Origin: Rodentolepis nana | Lineage: Eukaryota; Platyhelminthes; Cestoda; Cyclophyllidea; Hymenolepididae | NCBI GenBank assembly: GCA_900617975.1 | Contig: UZAE01012669.1 | Location: forward strand, 1-19,738 | DNA: 19,738 nucleotides | Reading direction: 5' to 3' | In this document: positions 1 to 10,905 of the stretch, one piece after another | Numbering within the stretch: the first letter of the stretch is position 1 | Layout: every line of letters begins with the position of its first letter | The notes under the pieces: model-generated | Databases searched by the model: none | Seen by the model: the letters and a program-made list of their open reading frames with translations, nothing else | Told to the model about the DNA's origin: nothing | Program-made: the position numbers and the translations under genes

Positions 1-24
1 AAAATTCATTTATAACAAATTGCA

Positions 25-316
25 GGCGTTTTGATAGTTACCATTAGCCCTTTAGTTGACTTCAGGCTTCACAGAGGGGAGGAGGTACATCAAAGGAGGG
101 GGAATAGAAGAGTGATTCACAGATGTAAAAAACAGACAAACACAAAGGCTCAGAAAGGGTACGATGAGTACTGTGGTAGGGGTCGAATATGACATACAGT
201 GGGGGTGATGGTTGTTTGAAGTGAGAAGTCAACTGCCGGTTAATAGATTTTTTGCCGTATGATTATACGTTGCCCAGGGTGCACCGCGAGGAGGTAAGTC
301 TATCCCACACCCCATT
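25..316 (+). repeat. Dispersed repeat, left copy of an inverted pair
   Basis: This segment aligns with the reverse complement of 1846-2155 over almost its whole length, at roughly 70-75% identity by eye. Shared blocks, in order, are GCGTTTTGATAGTTA (outer end), TGACTTCAG, GATGAGTACTGTG, TCGAATATGAC, TTGCCCAGGGT and GAGGTAAGTCTAT (inner end). The outer blocks of both copies point away from each other, so the pair looks like long terminal inverted repeats or two oppositely inserted copies of one element. No reading frame is conserved between copies. The family is not identified. Confidence 0.85.
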
Positions 317-1845
317 TCCTAAAAATAGTTATAGAGGAAATTTTGAGTTATGGATACTGTTGAATCGCGTTTGACATAAGGTCATTTAGAAATTAAAATT
401 TTTCCATTTACCGATTAATTGATAATTGATAATTGTCAGATTCATATAATTTCCAAAAAATATATGAAAGATCTTCTAGCTTTTATAATCCATAAAGCAC
501 ACAAATAGATGTCAGTGGTCAAGCAAAGTATGACAACTTTTTATAAAATAAGTTCGACAATACTGAGTGTTATTTTTAGCGTTTCTAAGGAAGATACTCG
601 ACATTTTTAATTTGTCCATGTCAAAATTTCAGCATCTTTCGGCCCAGGCATTATAATTATTACATGAATCAGTGTTTAATTTCTATACGTCTCATATTTT
701 TCTCGAAGCATAAGTTTAAAAAAACAACTTACGTTGATTATAATATTGAAAAGATGGTTTTTTTCATTACTTTTCAATCATTTTACTTTACCCTTCAATG
801 AATTAAAATTTTTCCCACTTTTACATTGAGTTACACTGATATATAGTGTTTCCATTTGAATATGGCATTTTCAAGGATATTTTGTATTATTTACCTGATA
901 ATTTAATGGTTTGAGAAATCAAAATGTTATTTATTCAATACTTTACTTTTTCCTCTATATTTTGGTCATTAATTACGCAGAGAGATTTTAGTCAATTATC
1001 GAGAATGCAAAGTTAGTACATAGAAACAATTCTTAATTTCAGTTTGAAAATCAAACTAACCAACGTTCAACATCTCGCTCTTTTTTAATAAATGCATCGA
1101 TAGCGAAATGTAGTTTAATGCTTTCAAAGCATTAGCGTTCGAGTGCCTCTATATATGAATAAAGGCGCTAATGATTTACTATTATTTATTGACCTCTAGT
1201 AAAGTGTTTAACGCCAATTTCGATGATTACTTGTCAGGATTATCCGAACTTCTGGAAGATACAAATTCTGTTATGTTTATTGCTAAAAATGAGGTGCTTT
1301 ATAGTTTATTTTTGCACGAATGATGCACTTGGCCTATCACTTCCTTGCAGTCCTATTAAAATTTATTAGATATTGATTGAAAACAATAAAATTCTAATTT
1401 AGATTCCACCAAATTTTTAATCTATGAATAAATTTAAATAGGTTCTAAATAATAATAACATATTTTGTTAATTTTTCCCTGGTCACTTTGGCACCGTTGT
1501 ATGTAATTATCAATTTTCACTCTCCTCTATTTAAACAGGAACGATTGTAATTCACGTTCTCTTCACACCTTAAATTTGCCTTCTTAGCTTTTTTCACTCT
1601 TTTCCGTTATAACCTGCTTTAGGTAATCTATTTCATGCACTCTTTTTTCCATAGCACAATATTAGTTTTTGGCCTGTTTCTTTTTCTCATAATGCCACCT
1701 TTATGATGCGAATTTATATTTACATGCAATTTATTATATCATACCTACTCAACATTCTCATATTATACAAATTCAGTTACAAGCAATGTACTAAAAACTT
1801 TTAACTGAATAGGTATATGATTGAAAAATTATAAAAATACTTTCC

Positions 1846-2155
1846 TTTTAACGGGATGTGGAATAGACTTACCTCCACGTTGTGGACCCTGGGCAATATA
1901 TACTCCTAAGGCAAAAGGCCTATTACCAGGCAGTAAGCTTCTGACTTCAAACTATCATTACCCAACTGCACGTCATATTCGACTAATTTCACAGTACTCA
2001 TCTTAAATTTTCTGTGGCTTTATGTCTGTCAGTCTCTTTTACATCTGTAGATCACTATTCTGTCTCTCTCTTGAATTTTTGTCACTTCGATGTTCCCCAT
2101 CCTCTCTATGAAGTCTGAAGTCAGCTAAAGAGCTATTGATAACTATCAAAACGCT
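1846..2155 (-). repeat. Dispersed repeat, right copy of an inverted pair
   Basis: This is the reverse-complement partner of 25-316. Read on the minus strand it begins with GCGTTTTGATAGTTA near 2153 and ends with GAGGTAAGTCTAT near 1863. A 61-codon open frame on the + strand (1821-2006) falls inside it. That frame is not preserved in the left copy, so it is not taken as a gene. The copies differ by scattered substitutions and small indels, which suggests old insertions. Confidence 0.85.
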
Positions 2156-2376
2156 TGTCATTTGAAGTAAATTAACTTTCATTTTAATTTATTGGATTAA
2201 AAAGACGTTCAAATCAGTAAAAAATAATTCAAAATAAATATGAATCATGAAAATTAACTTTTTCACTAATTTTTATTTAGAATTTGTTATTAAGCTTTTG
2301 ATGAATTTTTATTAAGAGGGATTTGTTATAAAAATTGCATTTTAAGCCGGCAGATATTGAAGGCCGTTTGCGCGTG

Positions 2377-2395
2377 TCCTTATTTAGTCAGCGTG
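2377..2395 (+). promoter_or_regulatory. Possible splice acceptor just upstream of the NOB1 start
   Basis: The sequence TCCTTATTTAG ends at 2387, only 8 bases before the ATG at 2396. It has the pyrimidine run plus AG of a 3' splice site. Flatworms are known to add a spliced-leader exon to many mRNAs by trans-splicing, so this could be a trans-splice acceptor, or the acceptor of an intron in the 5' UTR. The motif is seen directly; the function is inference. Confidence 0.3.
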
Positions 2396-5300
2396 ATGTC
2401 TCTTAATACAGGAACGAAGTCAGTTCACTTAATTGTGGATTCAGCCGCTTTTATCGAGCGAGCCAAACTGGAGGTAATTCGGTGATTTATAGCTTTTCAA
2501 TGCGTATAGACTTATGGTGAACATTTACACACCACACAATCTGTCCTTGATGAACTTCGAGATAAGCGTACCAGATCCTTCATAAACTCTCTTCCCTATC
2601 CATTAAAAATCGACATTCCTATGCCGGAATCAATTAAATGGGGTATGTTTTTTTCTGCTCATTAATGTTGTATTTAGTAAAAGAACTTTCGCTAAAAACT
2701 GGAGATTACCATGTCTTGTCAAAGACGGATATCGATGTCATTGCCGTTACCTATCAGCTATATAAAGAAGTAAATGGAAACGAACCTGATATTAGGGACG
2801 TGAAACGTCCAACTTTTTCAGATAAACTCTTTCGATTTAAAAAGCCACCAGAACCCGAAAATCAATCAAAATCGAAGACACCTCTAAAGCCCGATAATGA
2901 CTTTAATGAAAAAGAAATTATGGAGAAAATTAAGAATGATTTGGGAGAAGCAGACCCGAACACACCGAATTCGAACTCAGATGTTGGTATTACAATTGAT
3001 GAGGATGATTTACTCTCAGACGATGAGGAAGCTAATAAATCAATAGATTGTAATTCCGATGGCTCTGCTGAGAATGAATCAGAAGTTGATGATAGTGATT
3101 GGATTACTGCAGATAATTTTGATGAAAAGCTCCTTGTCGGTCTAGGTTTTGGTGGCTTAAGATTGTAAGTTCTTTTTACTATATCGCTCTTTAATTGCAT
3201 TTGGCTAATGATAATAGCAATTCACTTAATTTGTAGGGATGATGAGGTTGAAAATTGTTCTGATGGCTCCCCTGTCCCTGTCGCGTGTTTGACTAAAGAT
3301 TTCGCCATGCAGAATGTTATGATGAACGCTGGAATTCCACTCCTGTCCCTGTCGGGCAAAATCATTAAAAGAGCTCGTACTCATGTACTTTGGTGTGGAT
3401 CCTGTTATGCGTAAGTCTTTTTTGGTTTTTACGCTCGTTGACGTTACGATCGCGTTGTATGGCTATATTATTTGAGACCCATCTAATCTGATATGCTGCC
3501 TACCATTACATTGGTAATTAGTTTCTCATTAGTGTTAGTTTCTTAGTGTTAAATGAGGGTTTGACGTAAGAAATTGTCCTCTATATTTCTCATTTTATTG
3601 TGTACCTTAATTTGCAACTAATTTAGTAGACCAACTCTTCATGTAAAGCTAATTATACTTAAGTCGCTATATTTCATCATGAGTCGAATAATTGATCCGA
3701 CACTCAGTGTCTACGTAATGTAACTCGTGGGCAGCACTTCCGTTACCATTGTGGCCTTTTGGCTCTTCCTGATGGTGAAAGATAGGCAAAGTGTAATTTT
3801 TACAATGGGTCTCAGTATAGAATCCTGTTCAAGATAAGTTTATGGAAACACCTTCTTTATTGAAGTTATAATTTATAAACTTATTTTTATTCTCCTTTTC
3901 AATATTTCTTTAATATTTAATGTTTCATTGTTTTAGGCACACAACAAAACAAGATTCGTATTTCTGTCGAATGTGCGGTTATCCAAGCTTGAGACGTATT
4001 CCTGTCACCCTACACGAAGATGGTCAGTTGGAGTTCCATTTCTCGAGGAAATTTGTTAAGAACCTTCGTGGAACCAAGGTATGTTAAATCGATGTCAGTT
4101 GGTTAAAATGTTTCTCCAAATATTCAATATTGAAGTCATTTGACACTGTATTTATGTAATAGAACATACGAAGCTACTAATAGGCTAGTTTTTGCATATT
4201 TATTAGTTGTGGTGATCAGATCTCTTTGATTCCGGTTCGGAAAGGTTCCACTTCTCTTAAGTTTTATTTGTCATCTTGTACTTCTTGGTCTGAAGACATT
4301 GTGTTTGTCCTAAGACCTATATTTCTATTCCATTATTTCTACCATTTGCTTTTCCTGAAACATTGGTCTTCAATTTATGTTCCCGTAACAAAGTGTGAAG
4401 TTCATATTGTTTTTGCAAAGAACATCTCACTGTTCGATATTTATCGAGTTAAGTAAAATGCGATGCTGTATGTTTTATTGACCATCGATTGAGAAAAATA
4501 ACTAAGATTAAAATGTTATAGCAATGGTATGATTTATGCGTAGTGTATCGCTCGGCATTCATATTATTAAGGAGTGAATGATTGCTTTATATTTTCGGTT
4601 GTATTAAGCATTACATAGTTGGCTTTTATTTTCCTTGGTATTTTTTATTCTCAATTTTGTAAAATTGCTTCGATAGCAGTTGATAAAGTACACCCATAAT
4701 GGAATGAGTTGGTTGCAATGGAATATAGTGAGGTGATTTTTTGCTTGATTATGAATTTTGAGTGTTTTGGCATTTGTCTTAGAGTTATTCCAAAGAACAG
4801 CGAAATGTTGTCGAACACTAATCCTGTTTTATATATATTATTCTACTAACGAATCAGTCAGGTTATTTATTGCGCTCGTTTTGGAATTAATTATTTATTT
4901 CTAATGGAAAATTAAATATTTCCTAGGCCTGTCATTTTGCTGATTATTTTCTTAATCCGTTATCTACAAATCCGTCAAATAGGTCTTAAGGTGCACTTCC
5001 TTCAATAGCTTTGGATGATCGAGGCCATCATGTAGTCTTAGCTGGGTTTTGTGCAGTACTTAGCTACTAACTGTATAAATTGCTAAATTGTAGCGAGGGA
5101 TATTGAAAGTGCTTGCTTTATATGCGCAGGGGAAGGGAAGTAATTAACTGTACTTACTGCGTCTTCAATTTAAGACTGAAACAAACTTATCCATTTGTGA
5201 GACCTGCCTACCAAGGCCTTGGTGGTAAGATGATTTTTCGTCGGGGCAAATGACTTGTCACTCATCTATTCAAGTTACTAGTATGGATTCATCGATTATT

Positions 5301-5857
5301 CATGATTTATTACTTAACAAGGACTATTATTTTGTCAGAACTTCTTTTTGATGGGTTCTTTTAATACACTAATGGTGATATTATTTTTTTTAATTATATT
5401 TTAATATTCGTCTTACTAATATTAAATTAGTAGTGATTCTAATCTGTTTTAGCACCCAGTGCCGCGACCAAAGGGTGGGAAGCACGCCGACGAACCAATC
5501 TACCGCGCAGATCAGCGTCTTCCTGACAGACGTGCACCGAAACCCAAGAATCCAAATGTCCTCCCAATGGGGGCCACGAACGGTCTTCTCTACAATGATG
5601 ATGACAGCGATGATGACATCGGAGGTTTTTTGATAGACAGTAATGTTGAGGCCACTGGCGATTTGGCCACCGTTGTCTTTCCTGCACATGATGTAAGCAG
5701 CAAGGCTGCCACTCATGGTCTTCGAGCAGATGGGCAAATTGTTCCCGCTCCGTGGGAGAGAAAGGGGATGGAACATGGACTTAAACCTACTCGTTTCAAG
5801 GCTAATAGGCCTGGTCGCCGACGAACTGGTGGAAAGAGAAATAAACTCACCAAGTAG
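2396..5857 (+). CDS. NOB1: RNA-binding protein NOB1, 20S pre-rRNA (site D) endonuclease
   Basis: NOB1 is the PIN-domain endonuclease of cytoplasmic pre-40S particles that cuts 20S pre-rRNA to give the 18S 3' end. Six exons splice in frame: 2396-2473, 2510-2642, 2678-3164, 3237-3410, 3937-4078, 5453-5857. All introns are GT-AG. The predicted protein is 472 residues (human: 412). The PIN domain begins at once: LIVDSAAF holds the first acidic residue (D15), LDELRDK the next (E41), and KTGDYHVLSKTDIDVIAVTYQL ends in the family signature with D88. An acidic, low-complexity linker (about residues 115-225, ending at a WITADN block) is followed by CLTKDFAMQNV, a NOB1 hallmark. The zinc ribbon has C286, C289, C301 and C304. 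The C-terminal PKGGK block and basic tail also match the family. The start is the first ATG of exon 1 and gives the expected N-terminus. The sequence shows no sign of decay. Confidence 0.95.
2474..2509 (+). other. NOB1: 36 bp intron 1 of NOB1
   Basis: This GT-AG intron (GTAATT...CGTATAG) lies in phase 0 between codons 26 and 27, within the PIN domain. Reading through it breaks similarity to NOB1; removing it restores it. Together with the 35 bp intron that follows, it belongs to the very small intron class seen towards the 5' end of flatworm genes. Confidence 0.9.
2643..2677 (+). other. NOB1: 35 bp intron 2 of NOB1
   Basis: This GT-AG intron (GTATGT...TATTTAG) lies in phase 1. Splicing turns G|TA into a valine codon and joins ESIKW to VKELSLKTGDY, matching the uninterrupted NOB1 family sequence. 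The later introns of the gene are longer: 72, 526 and 1374 bp. Confidence 0.9.
4079..5452 (+). other. NOB1: Large intron 5 of NOB1
   Basis: This 1374 bp GT-AG intron is in phase 0 between the zinc-ribbon exon and the last exon. The open frame inside it (4226-4456) has no recognisable protein similarity and is taken as chance. A 14 bp perfect palindrome, ACCAAGGCCTTGGT, lies at 5210-5223. No mobile element or RNA gene was recognised. Confidence 0.8.
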
Positions 5858-8800
5858 ACATGTCAGTGAATGACTGTGCCCTCTTGTAACCCTGTATTAT
5901 ACTTTTGCCTTCAAAGTCAAATATGAACGAATAGTCTAATGTTCTCACAGTTGTGGAATGCATACCTTTTAGTGCTACGTGTATTGAGTTTAGGCAAAAT
6001 TAACATCCTCCTAGTCTCAACAGAAGATGTGTTAGTATTCCCTTGAACGCCAGAGTTAACTCATTTCTGCACAGCTACTATTTTCAGATAACTCTTTACT
6101 GGGTCCTAACAGACGTCTAAAAGATTTCATCTGGTGTGTCATTATTTAGTCTTTACCACCTCAATTGAACTCTAGTGAGCTTTGCTATTTGAACGTTAAT
6201 TAAGCTGACACCGTCTTGCTACTTGGTTATGGGTGCAAATAATCTCACCACCTAATTCCAACTAGCAGTTTTGCAGTCCTAAAGGTGAGAGTGCCATCAC
6301 CAATCAATCAATTCACATGTTAATTTTCTTGATCTTTTAGGCGAAGTTTAAATGAATTACAAATTGAAAGAAGGAGAAATTCTGTATATCTATTCTTCGA
6401 AAATGGAAATTAATAGTACTGTGTTGTATGCATTGCAATAACGTGTTTTTATGCTATTAAAATTAAATTTACGAACCTTCATAAAAATGTGAACATGGTT
6501 TAATAATCATTGCTATTCAATGTATTATCTTGGAATTGACCTCTCCTGTCAACTTCATCAGGGTTTTAATTTTAAATATATGTATTTTTGAACTTCCAAA
6601 CGGAGCGAATCTTATTCTTAACAAATTGTTAATTCCACATTGTCTTCTGATGCACATTTTAGTTTGTGAATATATAATTAGCTTTTAAGAAATTAACATC
6701 GTGGCCTTTTATTTAGCTTTGGTTGCTAGATAAATAAGAATTAAATGCATACAGAGGTACCAAGTTTCCTATCTCGAGACAGATTTTTTTCACCAAAATA
6801 TCAGCGTTAAGGCCGACAACTTGTCATACCTCTATACAGGAGCTGAAGGCAGTTGACAACGACAATGCAGAATCTGATATGGATGCTTCCTATAATTTTT
6901 TGAACTGTATAGTGAAGAGGTTAACAGTGTTCCCATTGAGCTAATTCTAGTGTTGAAATCTATGCCACTTTCCCATGGTTATCCTGTTATTAGGTCGTAT
7001 TTCGCACTATCCGTTATTGTAGGCATTTAATGTGCATCCGTCGCAACTTTGCCTACGTGAATAAAAAATATTGGAAAGTATCTTCGGCACAAAATTATCT
7101 ATCTGTTCTCCGTGTTGATTAGGTAATTAATAAATGTCCGTTATTAAATAATGTGCAGTCAGCTAAACTAACAACCTTGTCAACCCGTTAGGGAGGCAAT
7201 TCCGGTCATGCAGACCAAAGGAACCAATGGGAAGGTAGGGACTTAAGATTTAATTAATCACAATCCTATTCTGCTTGAGATGGAAGTGGCTATTGTTGCA
7301 AAATGGTCGCTCATTCTTGTTCTCTCTGAGCTCTACTGCCTTAGCCTTAGTTTCATTGACAGTCATGTCCCTTTAGACTTTCTTTGTTATAAGAATCACT
7401 CAACACAAAATTGGGAACACTTCTTAGCATCATGGCGTGCATCCTAGTAAATAGTGACTCGGCATTGTAATAGCCCGACTTAAAACTGTTAACTAAAAGA
7501 GTAAAAACTTCGACAATGAATAACACTTTTAGTAGGGGAATTAGCGTTCATCAAATTATGGACGCCTTGGCATGTAGTGTAATTAGGTCTTATCAATTTA
7601 GCTAGGGATAAACTCAGGACAAATGCGAGTAGGAAACTGTTTTAGATTGCCACGGGACATGTCTAGACTTTTAACCAGTAACCTCTACAACAACAATATA
7701 GAGGCAACAGACTGCCAATGTGGAACACGTTTATTTGGGTTATGTGCGTCACAAAGCTTAGTCATTAAAACATCATGACGGGTCTGTTAAACAACGCATG
7801 TACTATTAATTGGTGGCTGGCTTAGAGGGCTTCGTCCTCAACGCACTTGCTACCTACGCGACAAGTAGCACGGCCGCACCTTTGAGTACGCGTGAGAGCA
7901 CTTTGTTCAGCCATGACAGCCTTGTGCACTCCGCAACACTCAGCATTGAAATTGATGGCAGATACTACGCTTGCTCGAACTCAATGCATGATTGGTAGCA
8001 TGAGTGCACTTTCCAGAGTATTTGGCGTCGTTTAGTTAGACCTTATAGATTAATATATATTCCGCTAAGGAACTGCATCTGATTCGAATTAAACACCTCA
8101 GTAAGCATCGTGAATACCCTCTACTTAGATGTGCTTGAGTATACAAGTGTACTTTACCTCTATCATTACTCGTGATTTCATCTGCGCATTAAAAATTAGG
8201 TACGCGCGTACCGAGCTACACACTGATGACTTAGCCAAAGGAAAAGAACACGACTTCTCTTTGATGTAGGGAAAACTAAGCCTATTTCATTAATAACATA
8301 ACTGCAGATATGTGAAAAGATTAAAATGCGATGAAACAAAATGAGCTATAAATTGTATTGGGGTGAAATGCTAAGCGGTAATTTTAATCATCTTTTCACT
8401 ATGACGCCTTCTAGAGGTTCCTGAGGACAGCTTCTCTACCTAACTCCCAATTACCTTTGTCCTATTTCTTGGCTTTAGCTCCGTAACTGCGAAGGAACTT
8501 TTATTTTTAAGGCATCATCCACCTTTGAATCTGGTTATTATTAGCAGTTCATTCTGATAATGAATACAATACACTAATGGTCTTTTTGTCGTTGGTAAGT
8601 AAATGAAATGAATTTGACAGTAAGAAAGCAAGAAAAAACCTTATTTTTGCACATTGGAAAGCAAAGGAACAACGAATCTTACTCCATTTGAATACAGGAG
8701 ATATTATATCTACCCCCGAAGAAATAGAAAAGACTGTTTCAATATTAGTGGAAAGTTTTCCTGTGTTTTTAGTTCTGCATTGACTTCGAATTTCAAAAGC

Positions 8801-9399
8801 TTGACATCTGAGTCCTGAATATTTTTCAGAGAGAAAAGTTTTATTTGAAGTGGCTTATCCGCAGTCAAGAAGAGGTATATCCTCACGACTTGAAAGCCAA
8901 AAACAAATACCTAGACTCTTGATGTACTGACTCGATTAACTCCACTCAATTCCCATGGAACTTCTTAATTCCAACTCCTTTCCAGGGAGAAAAATTATAT
9001 TCTTTCTCATTGATTATGCCTAATACAAAACCATATAATAAATGGATAAATGTGTTTAAAACACTATAAGCGGTTTGTTCACCAGGACTGCCAGTTATTT
9101 AAAAAAGTGTAGCTCATAAATTCTTGAAAGAATAAACACTCTTTTAAAATAAACTTCTGAAGTTTTTTTCCCAAATTTTATAGTGATCATTGAGGTGTCC
9201 AGACGCCTGCATTTTGGACACGATCTTCTAAGCACTTAGGTCAGGGAAGCTGTTCAATTCGCCCTCAAAAACTACGAGCAAAACAAAAAGCACAACAATC
9301 CCAAGGACACTTCTCGAGTCATTCAGACTGAATTTCAACAAGGTACCAAGACTACTGTGCATGCGAGCACCCTTCCACCCAGGTTTGAGCGATAACTCT
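5858..9399. other. Intergenic stretch after NOB1
   Basis: No supportable gene was found on either strand. The first few hundred bases must include the NOB1 3' UTR. No AATAAA occurs close to the stop; two ATTAAA variants lie at 6456-6461 and 6462-6467, so the polyadenylation site is uncertain. An open frame at 7810-7998 has no recognisable motif and lacks an ATG start. A fragment at about 8822-8930 may be an outlying part of the mariner remnant to the right and is discussed as a finding. Confidence 0.5.
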
Positions 9400-9862
9400 C
9401 TATAATCTTGTCAAGGGGGTCTAGGCTAAATTCAGCTGCCTACGTAGAAATAGTGAGTCCTCTTGTTACTAAGGCCTGGGTAACAAACGAGATTAGCCAA
9501 TAATGGGCCAAACATGGCGACAGTAGTTTTCAACCCCTGCCACAACTCAGAGAACGGTAAATGTTAGTCACCCAACTTTTGTCACTAAACCAGAACCAAT
9601 GTTTGCCTCCCCCTCCCATCTCCTCCCTCCCTCCACAAATCTCAACCCACTGGACTATTTTGCTGTATTGAGTGCTGTCGAGCATAACACTAATCACTCT
9701 ACCAGTACTACAAAATCAACAAGATTCACGGTCAACATAAATGCAGTTTGGGCACACTTCTATTGGATAGTGAAAAATGAGCTTCCTCAGGGTTCCTACG
9801 CCAACACGGGAACGAGGCTACAAGAGAAGTAATTGGCGGCTAGTTTGAGTATCGGTCTTAGA
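9400..9862 (+). pseudogene. Decayed mariner-type transposase (C-terminal DDE region)
   Basis: Broken reading frames here line up with the second half of a mariner-family transposase. In order: a block resembling the GLRVNAAAYIE region (GSRLNSAAYVEIV, 9417-9455); a block resembling the second catalytic block QDSAPAH plus its following helix (FSTPATTQRTVN then HPTFVTK, 9527-9585); the hallmark LNPLDYF with SAVEHNTNH after it (9632-9688); and a C-terminal RLQEK-LAAS like the family's RLExV end (9813-9848). The frame shifts between the first and second blocks, and stop codons interrupt it. The third catalytic aspartate of the SPDLNPLDY motif reads as asparagine (STNLNPLDY). The copy is therefore dead. 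Terminal inverted repeats were not found. Confidence 0.7.
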
Positions 9863-10905
9863 CATTAGCTGAACTATCTTTCCTATTGAACATCTTTCAA
9901 ATCTATTAACTTTTTGCAGTTGAAGCCACTTGTTTTCCGATGTGATCGTCAAACGTATACTGAAAATCCTTTGTAAGTTATTAAGGGAATATTTTGAAGA
10001 TTTCAACCCGAAACACTATCGTGCATGTGAATGTCGTGACATAAGGTCTCGTTAAAACAGGTGACAAATAGCGAAATTCTACAACTTTGCATTATTAGAA
10101 ACGACACAGTGCTCTTCGCTCATAGAGCATATTTATGCCCAATTAAAATTTGATTAGGATATGAGGCCGGAATCATTTCACCTTTAATTCAATCCCTTCA
10201 CCTCGCCATATGCGAAGTATTTTGTAATGGCTAATAAACAACACAGTTTAAAGCCAGATCAGAGGAGAGATTAGAGGATGATTTGGGAGAAGGGTCTGTA
10301 GCTTTGTACATTCAATCACCACAAGATGAGGGTCAAAATAGAATGCTGAAATATTGATTTAAGGGATGAATAGAAAGAAATCCAGAAATTGTGTACAGCT
10401 AAGGAAGAAAATAACTCAATCATGATAAATTATAATATCCTTCCTTAGTGGGCTTGAGACTTTCTACGGAGACCTAAAACTATAGTTAAAGATTCTAACT
10501 CCTTCCTAATGAAATGGGTTGAGAGGGCTATAAATTCCACCCGATTACATAGCTTTATAATTACGATTCGAGCTTTTAATTGGAAATCGAGCGAATTCTC
10601 ACCCTCACACGGTGAGGTGGAGCAATCATTTTTGTCACTACGATTTAGTCCATACCATTTAATCCTATATCGATAATAGTTTGTAAGTTGGTTTAGGATT
10701 TAAAACTGTGCACAAATCAATAACAACGAGCATAATACAATAATTCTTTATTGATTAAGTAAAATAACAATAAGACTGACTTTAAAGCCATAGTGACCAA
10801 AAGTATTCAATCGTGTATCGTAAAATTATTTAATTATTTTATACTGTTCTATAACACGGCACCCACTCTGTTCTCTCTGCTGTGTCTCCTTTGCCAACGC
10901 CAATG
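9863..10905. other. Intergenic stretch between the mariner remnant and the FLVCR-like gene
   Basis: No gene is visible on either strand. The right end (roughly 10740-10905) is the probable 3' UTR of the minus-strand transporter gene, with its polyadenylation signal at 10747-10752. The rest is AT-rich and shows no repeat or RNA gene that I could recognise. Confidence 0.5.
10747..10752 (-). promoter_or_regulatory. Polyadenylation signal of the FLVCR-like gene
   Basis: A canonical AATAAA on the minus strand lies about 155 bases after the predicted stop codon (10908-10906). This fits a short 3' UTR and supports the placing of the gene's end. Confidence 0.6.

Larger units (their letters stand above)
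1..2395. other. Gene-free left flank with a facing pair of repeats
   Basis: No supportable coding region was found on either strand before the NOB1 start codon. The stretch is strongly AT-rich except for a short, more GC-rich patch around 2345-2395 just upstream of NOB1, which may belong to its promoter or 5' leader. Its outer parts are the two inverted repeat copies annotated separately. The DNA between them (about 317-1845) has no long reading frame. A perfect 8-1-8 inverted repeat, AATGCTTT-C-AAAGCATT, lies at 1117-1133. No TATA box or other promoter element could be assigned with confidence. Confidence 0.6.

Noticed and set aside
227..300. Spliced-leader RNA gene in the left repeat copy, suggested by CCGGTTAATAG and GAGGTAAGT
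   Set aside because: The likeness to flatworm leaders is loose, the leader-like and donor-like parts are too far apart, and the copies are not conserved in these parts.
2862..3200. 112-codon open frame on the minus strand
   Set aside because: It lies antisense to NOB1 exon 3; its serine-rich content is the mirror of the acidic, low-complexity coding strand.
5390..5776. 128- and 82-codon minus-strand frames
   Set aside because: They are antisense to the last NOB1 exon, which is fully explained on the + strand.
7810..7998. 62-codon + strand frame in the intergenic region
   Set aside because: No ATG start, no recognisable motif, no splice partners and no repeat copy elsewhere in the window.
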